Position numbers and translations under genes: made by a program. A stretch of 64,000 nt of DNA from Ophiura sarsii. Its lineage: Eukaryota > Echinodermata > Ophiuroidea > Amphilepidida > Ophiuridae. Where the stretch lies: positions 21,942,658 through 22,006,657 of the forward strand of contig CM069457.1 in the NCBI GenBank assembly GCA_035610835.1, given 5' to 3'. Below the pieces are notes generated by a model, which was not told the origin of the DNA, did no database searches, and saw nothing but the letters and a program-made list of their open reading frames with translations. The first letter of the stretch is position 1, and each line of letters opens with the position of its first letter. This document shows positions 1 to 12,660 of this stretch, piece after piece.

Positions 1-372
1 AATTCGTTGCCCTGAAAATGTCATATCTAATTCCATTAATTTTTTTAAGAGAGCTGCTCTAGGAAGCTGAACATTGCCAATGAAATAACCTCTTTGTAAG
101 AAATGTTATGATTGTTTTAAACAGAATAAACACTGACCCAAAATCACCTACAAGTAAAGACCATTTACATCGTACAAACAGCCTTCGATTGCACATGATT
201 ATTATCACTTTAATTATTAATAGGTTTCCTCGAATTGTATTTATATGCTTGTAATAGTTATCAATAGGTGTTTTCAACAGCATATTTCTAACTGTTCAGA
301 TGTATTTATGATGATTTATGACATTATTTCTAAACTGTATCTAATACTGCAAACAAAATAAGCCAATATTAG

Positions 373-483
373 CTGGACTCGGCACAGTTCCCGAGTCCCT
401 AGTGCCCGAGTCCGAGTCCTTCACCTCCGAGTCCGAGTCCAAGTCCGAGTCCCGTCAAAATAGGGACTCGAGATCGGACTCGA
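373..483 (+). repeat. GAGTCC minisatellite
   Basis: About a dozen GAGTCC hexamers, in both orientations (CGAGTCC/GGACTCG), occur in a 110-base stretch. The open frame across it is repeat-derived. Confidence 0.85.
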
Positions 484-729
484 GTACTACATCACTGGTG
501 CTTTTCATGCGATATTTGCATATATGGGCGGGTTCAAAAAAATATGGCACCATTCACATTTTACCTCCTATCAATAATACAAAGTGATTTATAGAATAGC
601 TAATTATTCTAAATGTGTGCTACTATTATCTCTTCATTCTGCCATTAAATTTTAACCGAAAAAAGATCATTGCCGTTTATGACCCCAAAAAGTGTCAGGA
701 GTAGGAGTGTAACGTTTTTGTGGGACATA

Positions 730-925
730 GCCACTTGGTCCAATGCCATTTCGTCCAATAGCCATTTCGTCCAATAGCCATTTTGTCCAATATCCATTTC
801 GTCCAATAGCCATTTCGTCCAATAACCACTTCGTCCAATTACCATTTCGTCCAATAGCCATTTCGTCCATACCTATTTCGTACATAACCATTTCGTACAA
901 TTAACTATTTCGTCCAATAACCACT
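730..925 (+). repeat. 16-base minisatellite TTTCGTCCAATAGCCA
   Basis: About twelve degenerate copies of TTTCGTCCAATAGCCA run head to tail. The unit is not a multiple of three, so the repetitive minus-strand open frames are an artefact of stop-free repeats. Confidence 0.9.
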
Positions 926-1218
926 TCATCCAAAGAAATGGACAAAACAAAAAGTGTATACCAAATTGTTGACAGACACAGACAACACACACCGACAACA
1001 CACCCCAACTACACACACGAAGGATGCTGCCATAACTTAAGGTCTCTTCCTACCGACGACCTAAAAACCAGATGATAAATATTTATACTTGAATCAAGGT
1101 TATATAGTGTAAGGTCATGCCTACCATATAATGGCAAGCTCACTGCCATATAGGGAGTGGACAATGTGAGTAAAATCAATTTTATATAGGGGTGTTTTTC
1201 AAAATGTAGCTGCATACA

Positions 1219-1472
1219 TTATATGAAGAACTTTTTTGCACAAGAGCTTACAGACCACTCCTACATGTTATACTCATTTTGCATTATTAATTAATCAAAT
1301 TATTGTATGGCTGTCTTCATGACTTGGATTAGTGCATCCATGCACGCCAATTGAGGCACCAACAATACAAGCTACATTCCACATAATGAATAGCCATTCA
1401 TTCAATAATGCAAAATGAGTAACAGGTAGAAGTGGATGTAGACCCTTTTGCAACACAGCTCTTCATATATTG
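1219..1472. mobile_element. ~250-base MITE-like inverted repeat
   Basis: ATATGAAGAA near 1221 pairs with TTCTTCATAT-like sequence near 1462. Inner arms GAGTATAACATG and TACTCATTTTGCATTATT (1270-1288) match AATAATGCAAAATGAGTAAC (1405-1424). The ends are imperfect and no target duplication is clear. Confidence 0.6.
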
Positions 1473-1908
1473 TTGTTCACTGGTGTAACGCTCCCAGTGG
1501 CAGACTCTGCACTTATCAAACTGCTTTATACATTTCACGGACATAAATTATGCTAATGAGCTAATTCGTGAAGGGCGCCGCTCATTAAATGACGTCACTC
1601 ACATCATCGATATTTTCGTAACGCCAAAATTGTAGGGTTGAAATTCTAGGTCGAGTAAAATGCCGTGCTTATTTGTTGTCTGTGAGCTTTTGTGAATTTT
1701 TTCCCGTATTGGAGTATTTTTTTATTGAAAATAGACAGTTCAAATTAAACGTTGGTTCCAAGTTCAACAGACAGCACATGTATTTAAGTAGACAGCAACT
1801 ACAATATGCAGGCAACATTTGAGAAAAAACGATGCCTGGCTTTGCAAGGGAGTGTACGGGGAAGTGTAAGGGTGAACATGACAAACCAAAACAGCCTAGT
1901 AATTAACC

Positions 1909-1925
1909 GCCTCCGTGGCGCAATT

Positions 1926-1965
<40 letters not shown>

Positions 1966-1982
1966 GAGGCCAGCTGGGGGCG
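1909..1982 (+). tRNA. tRNA-Asn (anticodon GTT)
   Basis: This is a 74-base tRNA gene. The anticodon arm is TTCGG/CCGAA around loop CTGTTAA, giving anticodon GTT for asparagine. A-box GTGGCGCAATTGG and B-box GGTTCGAGGCC are intact. The acceptor stem GCCTCCG pairs with TGGGGGC through two wobble pairs. The T stem (GGTGG with CCAGC) carries one G-G mismatch relative to the usual CCACC, so this may be a slightly degraded copy. A T-rich stretch follows within ten bases and could terminate Pol III. Confidence 0.9.
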
Positions 1983-2849
1983 TTGTTTCTTTTTGCATTT
2001 AATGCAGATCGACAAATCACAGTAAAAATATAATATTGACAAAATCACAGAGCACTTACACAAAAATCGCATCTGCGCATGCTCCTGTCGTGATCGAAAT
2101 CCAACACACAAGCAATGGGCGAGTTTTATAAGTGCTCTGTGTGTGTGCATTGTGCTTTGCCTACTATTACATGTATTAGTACAACTAACGAAGGCTTAAT
2201 CCCTATTGATAATGATTCTCCAATACTTGACGTTTTGTCCAATTATAGACACTTCGAGTTTTGGTAGAGGAAAAGGTAGCTCATTAACATAATTTCCGTT
2301 ACCCCTATCGTGTTGGAGCATGCGATTCATGTAGTCGTGTAGTATTTGTTCTCCCCGATATGAATACCGCTGTTGGTAAATCAAAAACATGTGCTAAGTA
2401 CCCTAATTAAGCAAAACAAAACTGCAGTCCCTAAAATTAGTTATAGCGTATGCCAATGTACCATCGCTTTCCATTAAAATGACCGTCATTTGTGAATCGA
2501 TTGCTTTATCTGTTGTCTATTGAGTAGAAAGAGGCTATTGAAATGGACTGGATGGGTTGCCCTTTTATAGCTCTGGAATCACGGGTATTAGCGGAACTGG
2601 TTTTAGTGAAATCGATTTAATACCTGCAATCATTACAATGACACCTAATTTGTCAACATCATCGGTACCCAAAGGAAATTGAATAGGGGTGTTGCTGTTT
2701 TAATCCATATATAGTTCTTTTGGAGAATAACAAAAATCTCTGAATGTTTTGTTGTTGCATGGAGGAGGCCTTAGTTTAAAGCTGGTTAAGGTGAAGTGCA
2801 ATTTGCGAATAAACAAACAAACAAACACACAAACCATTACAACTCGGAT

Positions 2850-3150
2850 GTCTGCTATCTACAGTAGATAGCACCCATATATTATTGCATTCATCACTTA
2901 GATATAACCCAATATTATTGCTTTCTTCAGTAGATAAACACCTGGCGTTACATTTCTATCTTCAGTAGATAGTACCCATTAACATTAGTACACATTACTA
3001 TCTTCAGTATATAACCGTATGTTATTGCTATCTTAAGTAGATAGTATACTAATATACTACATTGCTATCTTCAGATAACATATGCTATATATATATTGCT
3101 ATCTTCAGTAGATAGCATTCATGAATTATTACATTGATATCTTCACCTGA
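2850..3150 (+). repeat. Tandem array with CTATCTTCAGTAGATAG hairpin core
   Basis: Seven or more degenerate units of roughly 45 bases each contain CTATCTTCAGTAGATAG, which is a near-perfect inverted repeat, joined by AT-rich ATATTATTGC spacers. I see no gene. Confidence 0.8.
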
Positions 3151-4105
3151 GCATAATATAATATCCATATATGTGTGGTGGCATGGGAAAACCCTTCACA
3201 AGGTCATTTTCTAGCAACTTGATTTTTTTCTTTGGCAGAGAGCGTCATACTCTACTGAGTATAGGACTGTTTAAATTTTTCAGAAATTCCATCTAGAACT
3301 ACAGTTATAGTATTTTAAAGTCGGCAAGTTTAAACGCAACACTAAAAATTGAAATTGACAATTCAAAGGTGCACACAAAATCTTTTAAATGCTCTAATAA
3401 TAATAAAACTACATTGTTATATCACACAGAATAGCTTGTCATATGAAAAGGACTTTTGATATGAACCTAGTTTTTTGCGATATTATTAACAATTGTAAGT
3501 TCTTCACTTTAAAAATCTTTACAATGCATTGTCGGAATTCACAAGTGGTTACCATGGTAACAATGTCATTTTACGTAAACATAGCATTTTACACATACAA
3601 TTTGATAAACAAGGTTCAGAAAAGTACTAAAATAAACTTAACATCTGGAATTTTGCATAAAAAACTCCTGGAGACTAAAGTTCAAGGTATAATCTCTATC
3701 TTGGGACCAAAGTTGGAAAATTGACTTGGAACTCATTAGTTAGAAACATTTTGGTATGACCCAGATATCTCAATATTAACACTAGCGACTTCCGACGGGT
3801 TTTCCCATACCACCACACATATAAACAGCACTGTGCATGAATTTACACCTATTTTTAGTGTTATTGGTGTGCAACAGTTTCTAAACTTAATTAGGACCAG
3901 TCGGGATAGGAGAGTAAACGACATATTTACAACAACAACAACAAAAAATGGTTATTTACAAACATTCCTAATGTAGGCCTATGCCTTTTCAAAGATATGG
4001 ACCAACCCGTTCGACCCCTAGTTATCGTCCTTGCATGGGCGGGCCTCGAACTGGAGCTAGAGAATTTGTCTATCATGTGCACCATATGTAGGAAGACTGC
4101 CTTAT

Positions 4106-4290
4106 GCACTCTTAAAAAATAACCCCTTTCCATGATAGCCAACTATACACCAACTACAATTTAAATAAAGTTACATTTCTTGTTTTTAGTCACCCATTTT
4201 TGTATCAAATGACCACGAAAGTGACACAAAACACGTAAACAAATGACTTGGTGTAATTGACCCTGAAAAGGGGCTTTATTTTTAAGTCTT
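4106..4290. mobile_element. ~185-base MITE (CACTCTTAAAAA type)
   Basis: ACTCTTAAAAAATAACCCCT at 4108-4127 is inverted at the right end as AAAAGGGGCTTTATTTTTAAG (shortened). The terminal CACTCTTA resembles the TA-flanked MITE at 59839, so it may belong to the same broad Tc1/mariner-like group. Confidence 0.6.
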
Positions 4291-4299
4291 ACGTTTTTA

Positions 4300-6400
4300 T
4301 TTGTTTATTTTATTCAAGGGTATACACCACCATAGTCGCTTCAATTGAAACGCGTGTTAGAAACCCGGTGTTCAATCGCTTCTCCTGGGGTCCCCCTCCT
4401 TACTTGGGATATTCATTTTTGTTGTAAAATCTTCGTATTTTTGTTTTCTTTAATATTATCAACATTTCACATATGATCAAAAGTCCCAGTTTTTCAGTAA
4501 TTTTGATTTCGCACAGCACTCGCCTTTGTAGAATTGCGTAAAAAACAGGAAAATCGGAGCTTCGGGCCGCTTCACACGTGTGATCAAGACTTCGCCCAAG
4601 AATAATTCGTGACTTTTTACATTTCAGATTACAATCGTGAAGGTTTCAACTTTTTAATAAAACAAAATCTAAGACCTATGGCGAAAATCTGGTCAAAATA
4701 TTCACATTTGAAGCAGCAATCAAAGTTTTATTAGGGACTTTAGTACCCCTGCACCCTGGCCCGCGGAAGGTTTGTTTGTTTGTTTACACGGTCGGTCCGT
4801 ACAGACACACGCTTGGGTCCTGAAGGTTATGGTGGTGTGTACCCTCAAATGAAGAGTGATCGATTGATAATTATACACACAAAGTTTATCGATCCTAGAC
4901 CAATATTGTTTTAAGTGCATGGTTCAGTGGAAATTGAAATTGAAATTTAAGGCATAGGCATAGGCCTATTATGGCTTGTTGTAGGGGGAATCATTGGTTG
5001 TTAAGTAAGTGACCTGAATACTACCATATGAGATTTATATGCAGTTCAATGAGTCTAGCACTAGGATCTGCCTCCACGAGTCATTTGTATTGACGGTGAA
5101 TCAATTACAACACATTTTTTAAAAGTATCTTTAAGACAAATTAACCTCATTTAAAAAAGACCATATAGATCTTGGCATACATTTCACAGCACTTAACGTG
5201 GGTTTTCCTCAGAATCCTCAACTGAGATAACAACCCGAAACCACAAACAAATTAAATACCACTAAAGAGATTGCTGAAACTGTAGGTGGCTTACGGGAAA
5301 CAAATTATATACCAACACGATGTCGTATCTCTTATAAAAGCATAAATTAGCATATTTAAATTAAATAATCCCGAAGTTAACATCAATATAATGACTCGAG
5401 GTGTTGTAGGCCAATAAAATGGACTCTTCTGTGTTTAGGCGTACTGTTTCCCGCCCGCGACCAAAATTGAGAATGCCAAATATTTAATTATTTGATTTTT
5501 ATTTAGGATTTTATGAAATTAATCATGTAGTTATAACATAATTAAATACGGACCTCGATATTGGTTACGATCACTTGTTTCAATATAAAGGAATAAAAGA
5601 TAGACATCTCGTCCCTTTTCCAAACATGAAACTGTTAACTCATAATCATTTTAAATCGATATCCTTATTGCCAAGTAGCTAGCTTTGATTATGCTTCAAA
5701 AATTATTCAATAAAATAACCTTGTCAGTCCCGAACTCGTCTGTAGCTATCTGACGATTCAGAGAATCCAGTCCCTCCGTGTCACACTTTAGTACACTGCT
5801 GAATACAGCATGCTAAGACGAATGACGTCGGATTAACGAGCCATAGCTGCATACCTGAGAACAATACCAGTAAATATTTCTAAAAGGAACTCACGGTTTG
5901 TTTCCTTAAAAATATTCATGATCAATGGGATTCGAACTGGAGGTGGCAACTCCATTCAATAACAGCACAAAGAGACACATTAGTGAGTTCGCCGTAAATT
6001 CAAAAGAGTAGTGTTGCTAAAATAGTATATACTGCATTACATTTAGGTATTGGTTCTTTGTTTTGGTTAATTAAAGCTAATTAGCACACGTTTTAATTTA
6101 CCAACAGCGATATTCTTATCGAGGAGACAGTACCCCACATGTCTATACCAATCGCATGCTCCAACACGATAGGTAACGGAATATCTTACGGGAAGCACTT
6201 TTCTCGGGTTTTACACTGTACCATTTACACTTTACAGTGTACATACCGGTATACTAACAAAAAGTAGTTAATTATTCCCCTCCCTGATAATAATAATAAT
6301 AATATTTAATAAAATGGTGCTTCGAAAGCGCCATATTTTGTACTTTTCCGCAAAAATTCCAGCCCATAGCTGGGACAAAGTGTATGCCCGGCTACAGTCC
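4300..6400. other. No gene seen
   Basis: AT-rich sequence without an open frame I trust. The left part holds TTTGTTTGTTTACACGGTCG (4772), which recurs inverted at 14175. AATCGCATGCTCCAACACG (6150) recurs inverted at about 2305. Confidence 0.5.
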
Positions 6401-6419
6401 CGACCCCCAACAGACAGGA

Positions 6420-6595
6420 AATAATGGCTACAGCCATTCCCTGGCTCATTTTTTCAGTGATGTACATCCCCGATGTCCCGGTTGCCCTTGCCCGGCTATG
6501 CGGGGGGGGGGGGGGGGGGGGGAGATATCGGGGACGTACATGTAGGTTACATCACTGAACAAATGAGCAGGGAATGGCTGTAGCCAGGACCCCGC
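6420..6595. mobile_element. Palindromic MITE around a poly-G tract
   Basis: Arms ATGGCTACAGCCATTCCCT ... CAGTGATGTACATCCCCGAT (6424-6472) and the inverse ATCGGGGACGTACATG ... GGGAATGGCTGTAGCC (6525-6586) flank a spacer with a run of about 23 G. There is no coding capacity. Confidence 0.75.
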
Positions 6596-7912
6596 CCTCC
6601 AATATTTGAGTTGTGTTGGTAAAAATTAGCAGTCGGTTGAGATTGGCACTGTCTGTAATTGAATGCTCTTTTTTTTTCGCCCCTGATTTTGGAAACACCA
6701 CGTCACACAATCCCTAAAAATCAATCAATCTATACTTGTTTGTCTGCAGGTCCTTGTTCAGGTTTTTGCCTACTGTAAGTGTTGAGTGGACTTTAAGCCT
6801 ATGAGGCTGATCGGTTAAAGGTTAACATGGTTATGAAAAAATAAATTTCTGATTTTGATATTGATAGGTACCTCACAATGTTGGACAATATCTAGGCTAT
6901 CTGAAACTGCATTTAAAAAAAATTAAAATGCGGTACGTTTGCGGAACAGTCCATTATTGTCAAAGGGGTGAAAACAAGATGCGTCACGGACGGACATTTT
7001 AGTTCAAGTTCATCATGCTATATTTTTATGTTAATGTAACATTTTCAGAGTTTGGTGATGTAATATTGATAGCTGACACACTTTTCCATCAAATAAGATA
7101 AATATTTGGGGAAAAAGTTCTGGGGAAGTTATATCGCTAGACATGCGTTAACATTTTGATGTTTTGCTGTCCGTCCGTGACACAAAAAAAGTTAAAAAGT
7201 TTTTTAACTAATTTCAAGGACAAAGTTAAAAAATAAAAACATAGTGAAGTATCTCCCTTATATGTATTCTTTCCCATGCATGAGTATTAATTAATTAGGG
7301 CAGGCATAAATTAGTTAAATCTTTAATTCAAAGTTGTCACGGACGGACACAAATTTTGTCACGGACGGACACTGTTAGCTACTGTTCAGTTCTGAGCACA
7401 CAAGCAAAGCTGAATACCACCCTCTTACCATTAAATGAACTAGTCCATACAGGTATGCCCTTTATGCAATATGAGTAGGTTTGTTACAGCAGTGAGCACA
7501 TGTTATGATGCTCACCAGGTGCACTGTAAAATTACTGGAAGTCAAATGAAGTAATTTGCTTATTTGCGCATTTGTGAACCCTCAGCAGATCTTCTTTGGT
7601 GAATCTGTAGTATAGCTTGCGCTTGTTAACCTTACTGCCTGTACATGCTGAAATAATGCTTGCAAATAAAAGGGGTAGCATGAGATCAGTTAAAAGACAC
7701 TGTTTAAAATTGCCCCATATTATAAGTGTATGTAAAAAAAGCAAGTAACAGCATTGAAATCAGAAAGTATCATTGGAGATGTTAGCACAAATTTAATTTT
7801 AAGCTTTGCACTATCAAAAGTTGCAGGCTTTTTCTTCATGAAACTTTGAAAAACTCAAAACACGGTTGGATGCCTACATTATCCATTATCACTAACCTTT
7901 AATTACACAATT

Positions 7913-8063
7913 AATTTAACAAAAACTTATCAAAGAAGGGTCAAAATCGTTTTAAAAAGTTGTATCACAGCATACAGTCTTTTACACAATTAATCGAACA
8001 AAATTTATCAAAGAAGGGTCAAAATTGTTTTACAAAGTTGTATCACAGCATACAGTCTATTTA
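7913..8063 (+). repeat. Tandem duplication (~78 bases)
   Basis: ACTTATCAAAGAAGGGTC followed by AAAAT..GTTTTA and GTTGTATCACAGCATACAG is present twice in a row, with about 10% difference. It lies in the centre of the 2.9-kb element. Confidence 0.8.
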
Positions 8064-8784
8064 TATGATGCAGCAGGTCTATCTCTTGCCATTTATGGTA
8101 AGAGGGGCAGGATTCAGTTTGGCATTTGTACTCAGAACTGAATAATGTCCGTCCGTGACAAAATTTGTGTCCGTCCGTGACAACTTTTAATCACTGATTT
8201 AACTTATTTATTGACGCCATTGTTAAGTTTCATTTCTACATGAGAAAGGGGGTATATAGGGGAGATAGCTCACTATGTTTTTTATTTTTTTCTCTCTTTC
8301 CTTGAAAAAAGTTGTAAAAAACTTTAAAACCTTTTTTGTGTCATGGACGGACAGCTCTGCATCAAAAAGTTATCACAAGGGCAGGGTAATTACTTCCCAG
8401 AACTTTTTTTCTAAAATATATTTCTTATTTAATGGATAAATGTGCCATCTATCAATTTTTAATTAAAAAAATTGAAAATGTTTCATTAACATAAAATATG
8501 GCAAGTTCAACTTCTACTAAGAATGTCCGTCCATGACGCATCTTGTTTCTACCCCTTGGGCAATAATGGACTGTTCCGAAAACTTTTCCCCATTTTTTCT
8601 TCTTTTCGAATGCAGTTTTAGTTAGCCAAGATGTTGTCCAATATTGTGAGGTACATTTCAATATCAATATCAAAAAGTATTTTTTTCACACCAATGTGAA
8701 CCTTGAACCGATCACCCTCTGCTACCAAAGTGCCAAATTCTGCAACCTTTGAATATAACCATCACACTGGTTTTGGTATCTTGT

Positions 8785-9530
8785 GATCCTTTTTAATTAC
8801 TAAGACTGAAAAATGATGACATACAATTTTTCTTACTATTTTTGTAAGTATTTGATACCATTTTGTCATGTTAAAATAAGTGGCAATTTCAAAGTTCTTC
8901 AACATCTGTGTCCGTTGTCCGTCTGTGACGCTAACAAATTTCCGTCTGTGACACAGTTTGTTACAGGTCTACCCTTCTCCCGTAAAAAATAAATATGTTT
9001 TCAAATGCTGTGTATCAAACCATGTATCTTACTTTACTATTTGACCTGGAAAGCTTGAGGAATATGGAATTGTTTAAATAGAATTAAGAAGAAGTACTAA
9101 AGGTCCGGAGAACCCTATTTCTAACTTGTCCGTAGTGTTGGAAAAAGACTAATATCTTGACTGCTTTTTATTACTAAGACTGAAAATTCATGACTGAGCA
9201 TTTTTCTTACTATTTTGTAAGTATTTGATACAATTTTTTCATACTATAGTGTAAATAAGTGGCAATTTCAAAGATTTTTATGTAGTTAACATTTGTGTCC
9301 GTCCGTGACGCTCAAAAATGTCCGTCCGTGACAAAGTTTGTTACCCTACCCCTGTAAAAAATAAGAAATATTTTCAAATGCTGTGTATCAGATATTCAAA
9401 CCATGTATCTTACTTACTATTTGACCTGGAAAGCATTGGGGAATATGGAGTTGACTAGATAGAAATTAAAAAGAAGCACTAAAAGGTAGAGAACCCTATT
9501 TCTATCTAGTCCGTCCGTGACACAAACATT
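8785..9530 (+). repeat. Tandem duplication (~370 bases)
   Basis: Two diverged units each run TTATTACTAAGACTGAAAA, TTTTGTAAGTATTTGATAC, GTGGCAATTTCAAAG, two GTCCGT..GTGAC motifs, TCAAATGCTGTGTATCA, then TACTATTTGACCTGGAAAGC and GAGAACCCTATTTCTA. The second starts near 9155. The duplication extends the right side of the 2.9-kb element beyond its left-right symmetric part. Confidence 0.8.
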
Positions 9531-10524
9531 TCCGTCATTCTATTTTTAGTAACAAACCACACCTTATTTTCTTTTGTGTATTTCAATAAAGTTGATGATT
9601 CTCTATAACATTAAACATAAAAAGTTGAATAAATGTCAGTAGTTACTTTTTACAAACTGTTTTTCGCTCATGTTTTGCACAAACGTCCGTCCGTGACAAA
9701 CCGATCAGCCTCCTATATTAAAATAAGTCCAACCTAGGCTATGGGTTCTATTGACTCGATTGAGACTAACTTAAATGGGTATTTCGGTGTAGGACTAGAG
9801 GTATGGCGTATGCTTATAAATCAAGTGCATCAAAGGGGTTCTGTTTAGACCTCTTCTCTCACCATTTGAATAATTTACCAGCATTAACAAATTTATATGA
9901 ATCTCATGACTGTTCGTGTCAGCCAAAATAGGCATGGAAGATGCGTGGCATGGCCGCCATCTTGGTTTTTTTAGCTACCCATTGGCGATACACACAGGTG
10001 TAGGAAAAATAAGATTACTAAAAAAATAAACATTGTCCATCACTAAGATTTTTTTCCGGCGAAGTACAGACTTCAAACTTCCTTCACAATAAATTTCTAA
10101 TCGTCGTGGGCTACTGACCTTTGAGAGATCGTGAACGTTAGCCGACAAATTCAATTTTCGATCATTTTGACCCAACTTTGACATGAAATATCTCAACTTT
10201 ATCATGGACCTGCGTGACGGGACTTTCGACCCGCAGAAAGAATAATTTCTGAGGAAACTAAAAATATGAACTTAGTAAGCTTTAAAATGTGGACAAACCT
10301 CAGAAAACACGGAACAGTGGGAAGTGATTACTCGAAATTCCGAATTCTGCGCCCTTTAAATTTCGCGATGTTTACATTATTGGCAACAATGAGTCAGTTT
10401 GCAAATGCAGTGCAGTATAGGCTAAATAAATTAGTTTTCATTTGTGTATTAAATTTCCACCTTTTTGTGTTTACTTTTCGGCTCTTCTATACTTAAAATA
10501 AATAATAAAAAGTAAGCAAGCTTA

Positions 10525-11514
10525 GGGAGTGTTCAGAAATACTTTGGTGTGGCGGTTGGCCAAAAAATATGTGTTGGTGTCTAATCTTTTTTGACCCCCC
10601 CCCCCCTTTACAAATTGACAAACTTTTCTGACCCCCCCCCCCCCCCCCTTTAACAGGGTGAAAAACCTTTTTGACCCTCCCCCCTACTGTCAGATGTAGA
10701 TAGACATTTGACTCAAGTTCTATGATGCTTACAGTCAGAACTGTGTATAGCTGGCAATCAATTTGCAACATTTTAAATTCACTTGAAACATATCTTTCAA
10801 GCCTCCGAATTGTATTTTTCGGTGATTTGTATTTATCACGTTATAGCCTTTTTAAAAACTGTTTCTTTTTTCCAGAAAGTTACTCTTTGTATATACAAGT
10901 CCTTCTATCTACACAATTCTTTCACAAATATTTGCGCGGAGCACGAAAAATTTGGTCAATTTGGTGCTATACAAAATGTAACAGTTCTGAAGTAAAAATT
11001 GTGGACACTGGTTAGTCACATTTTGTATAACAAATCCTGCTGTCTGCATGTTGTTTTCACAAAGACGCGCGCGCGGAGCGCTCAGAAATTTGGTAAACTG
11101 CGTTCAAAATCATGTGTAGCGCGCGGAAATGTATATTTAACCCTGTTGACGATCACCCTTATCAACAGTTCTCAAGTACAAATTGTGGACACTGGTTAGT
11201 CACATTTTGTATAACAAATTCTGCTGTCGGCACAATGTTTTTACAAAGATTTGTGCGGAGCGTACGGAAATCTGTATAATTTGTTATAGAAATGTTAGTA
11301 CTGCAGTATTTTCTTGCGCGAAGCGCAGACAATTTTGGTATTTTTACCGTCAACGACTACTTATTTGGCCTAACTTTTTTGACCCCCCCCCTCTTGAGTA
11401 GGGAAAACTTTGTAGTCCCCCCTTTTTGAGACTTCAAACTTTTTAGACACCCCCCCCCCCCCCGTTTTGGCCACCCCCCCCCCCCCCCCCCACCAAAGTA
11501 TTTCTGAACACTCT
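10525..11514. mobile_element. ~1-kb element with GGGAGTGTTCAGAAATAC ends
   Basis: The left end GGGAGTGTTCAGAAATAC is inverted at the right end as GTATTTCTGAACACTCT, with CTTA at both flanks (10521-10524, 11515-11518). Poly-C tracts lie just inside both ends. A tandem duplication of about 184 bases (starting near 10980 and 11164, marked by TTGTGGACACTGGTTAGTC) fills the centre, with GCGCGGAGCG hairpin-like cores. No transposase is present. A second left end lies at 63944. Confidence 0.8.
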
Positions 11515-11754
11515 CTTATTTCAATACATTTTGGGGTTGGGGTGGGGTGGGGGTGGGGATGTTGCCACCCCCACCGTACACTTTATACTTGTTGATACAC
11601 ACAATTGCATGGTAACACATTCAATTTGTGTGTATCAATGAAAATGGCTAAGGCAAAGAGGGGGAACCTCTGCCCAATTTTTCTTTTACCTTGCCCTTCT
11701 CCACCCCTCCCCCACCCCTCCCCTTCAATTCCCCACTTCCCTTCCCCCACCTCT

Positions 11755-11985
11755 CGGACGTACGTTCTTCAACGATAATAACATATTATCATTTGCTTTT
11801 GTACGATTCAACTTTAATTATCACAAATTGCTGGTCTCGATTAAATTAGAGTAAAGGCGTACTACCGGACGTACGTTACTCAACGTCAGTCAACGATAAT
11901 AAAATACAATCATTTCTTTTGTACGATTATACTTTATTATCACAAATTGCTGGTCTCGATTAAATTAGAGTAAAGGCGTACTACC
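11755..11985 (+). repeat. Tandem duplication (~115 bases)
   Basis: The segment GGACGTACGTT ... CAACGATAATAA ... TTTTGTACGATT ... CACAAATTGCTGGTCTCG ... GTAAAGGCGTACTACC occurs twice consecutively with a small insertion in the second copy. Confidence 0.85.
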
Positions 11986-12013
11986 AGACGACCGACGTAC
12001 AGAAAATAGAAAA

Positions 12014-12438
12014 TAGGGCTGTCATCGACATGAACGATGTCGACATTATGTCTATATCGGCTATTATCCCGACATGTCGATATCAACTTTGGGATGTCGA
12101 TATAATTGACATTAAATCGTCTGTAATGATTTGAGAAAAAAATAATCAGCAAAGTGATTTTTATAAATGAAAATCGGCAAGAGTTGTGAAAAAACCCAAT
12201 ATCCAACGATAGCAAATCATTAAAAGTAATTAGGCCTACGCTAGTTCCCCCCTCACCACTTTGCATATTGACTTGGCGATATTTTCGATCTGCGGTAATA
12301 TTCTATACTATCGCGGACATTAATTTGCGGGGACAATCGGCTTGGTATTTGGATCATAATATGTCGACATCATGTCGATATCGAGATTCTAAAATAGCAA
12401 CATGTCGACATGAAAAAAAAATCTCGATAACAGCACTA
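12014..12438. mobile_element. 425-bp hAT-like MITE
   Basis: Ends TAGGGCTGTCATCGA and TCGATAACAGCACTA are inverted repeats. Flanks ATAGAAAA (12006-12013) and TTAGAAAA (12439-12446) form an 8-bp duplication with one mismatch. Internal GTCGACAT/ATGTCGACAT motifs recur in both arms. Eight-base duplications and TAGGGCTG-type ends fit hAT. Confidence 0.8.
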
Positions 12439-12660
12439 TTAGAAAAGCACCCAATTTTGCACAAATTGGGCGCTTTTTACAAAAAAAATGCCTTAAAATA
12501 CAGTCAATTTATGCCAATTGGTCGCTTTGGTGTGTGATGAAAACCACCCCATCGCTATACCAATATTTGCGAAAAGGCACCCCAAAAGGCAGGCACATAT
12601 AGTATACATACAGGGGTGTGCCTCTCAGCTTGCCGATCGGAGTCCACTTTTAAATTAAAA

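Larger units (their letters stand above)
6803..9712. mobile_element. 2.9-kb inverted-repeat element rich in TGTCCGTCCGTGAC
   Basis: Ends are GAGGCTGATCGGTT and (minus) GAGGCTGATCGGTT, flanked on both sides by CTAT. A second, diverged inverted relationship joins about 6807-7420 with 8100-8725 (for example ACCTCACAATGTTGGACAA and its inverse near 8635). The motif TGTCCGTCCGTGAC and near variants occur about 14 times: reverse at 6983, 7336, 7358 and 8340; forward at 7168, 8146, 8168, 8524, 8916, 8941, 9296, 9319, 9508 and 9684. There is no transposase. Repeated subterminal motifs of this sort are usually transposase-binding sites. Confidence 0.75.

Noticed and set aside
645..900. Repetitive minus-strand open frames with WTKWLLDEM-type repeats
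   Set aside because: A 16-base minisatellite stays open in two frames at once; it is not protein selection.
5925..5955. B-box-like CAGTTCGAATCCC on the minus strand
   Set aside because: No A-box or foldable arms at the right spacing.
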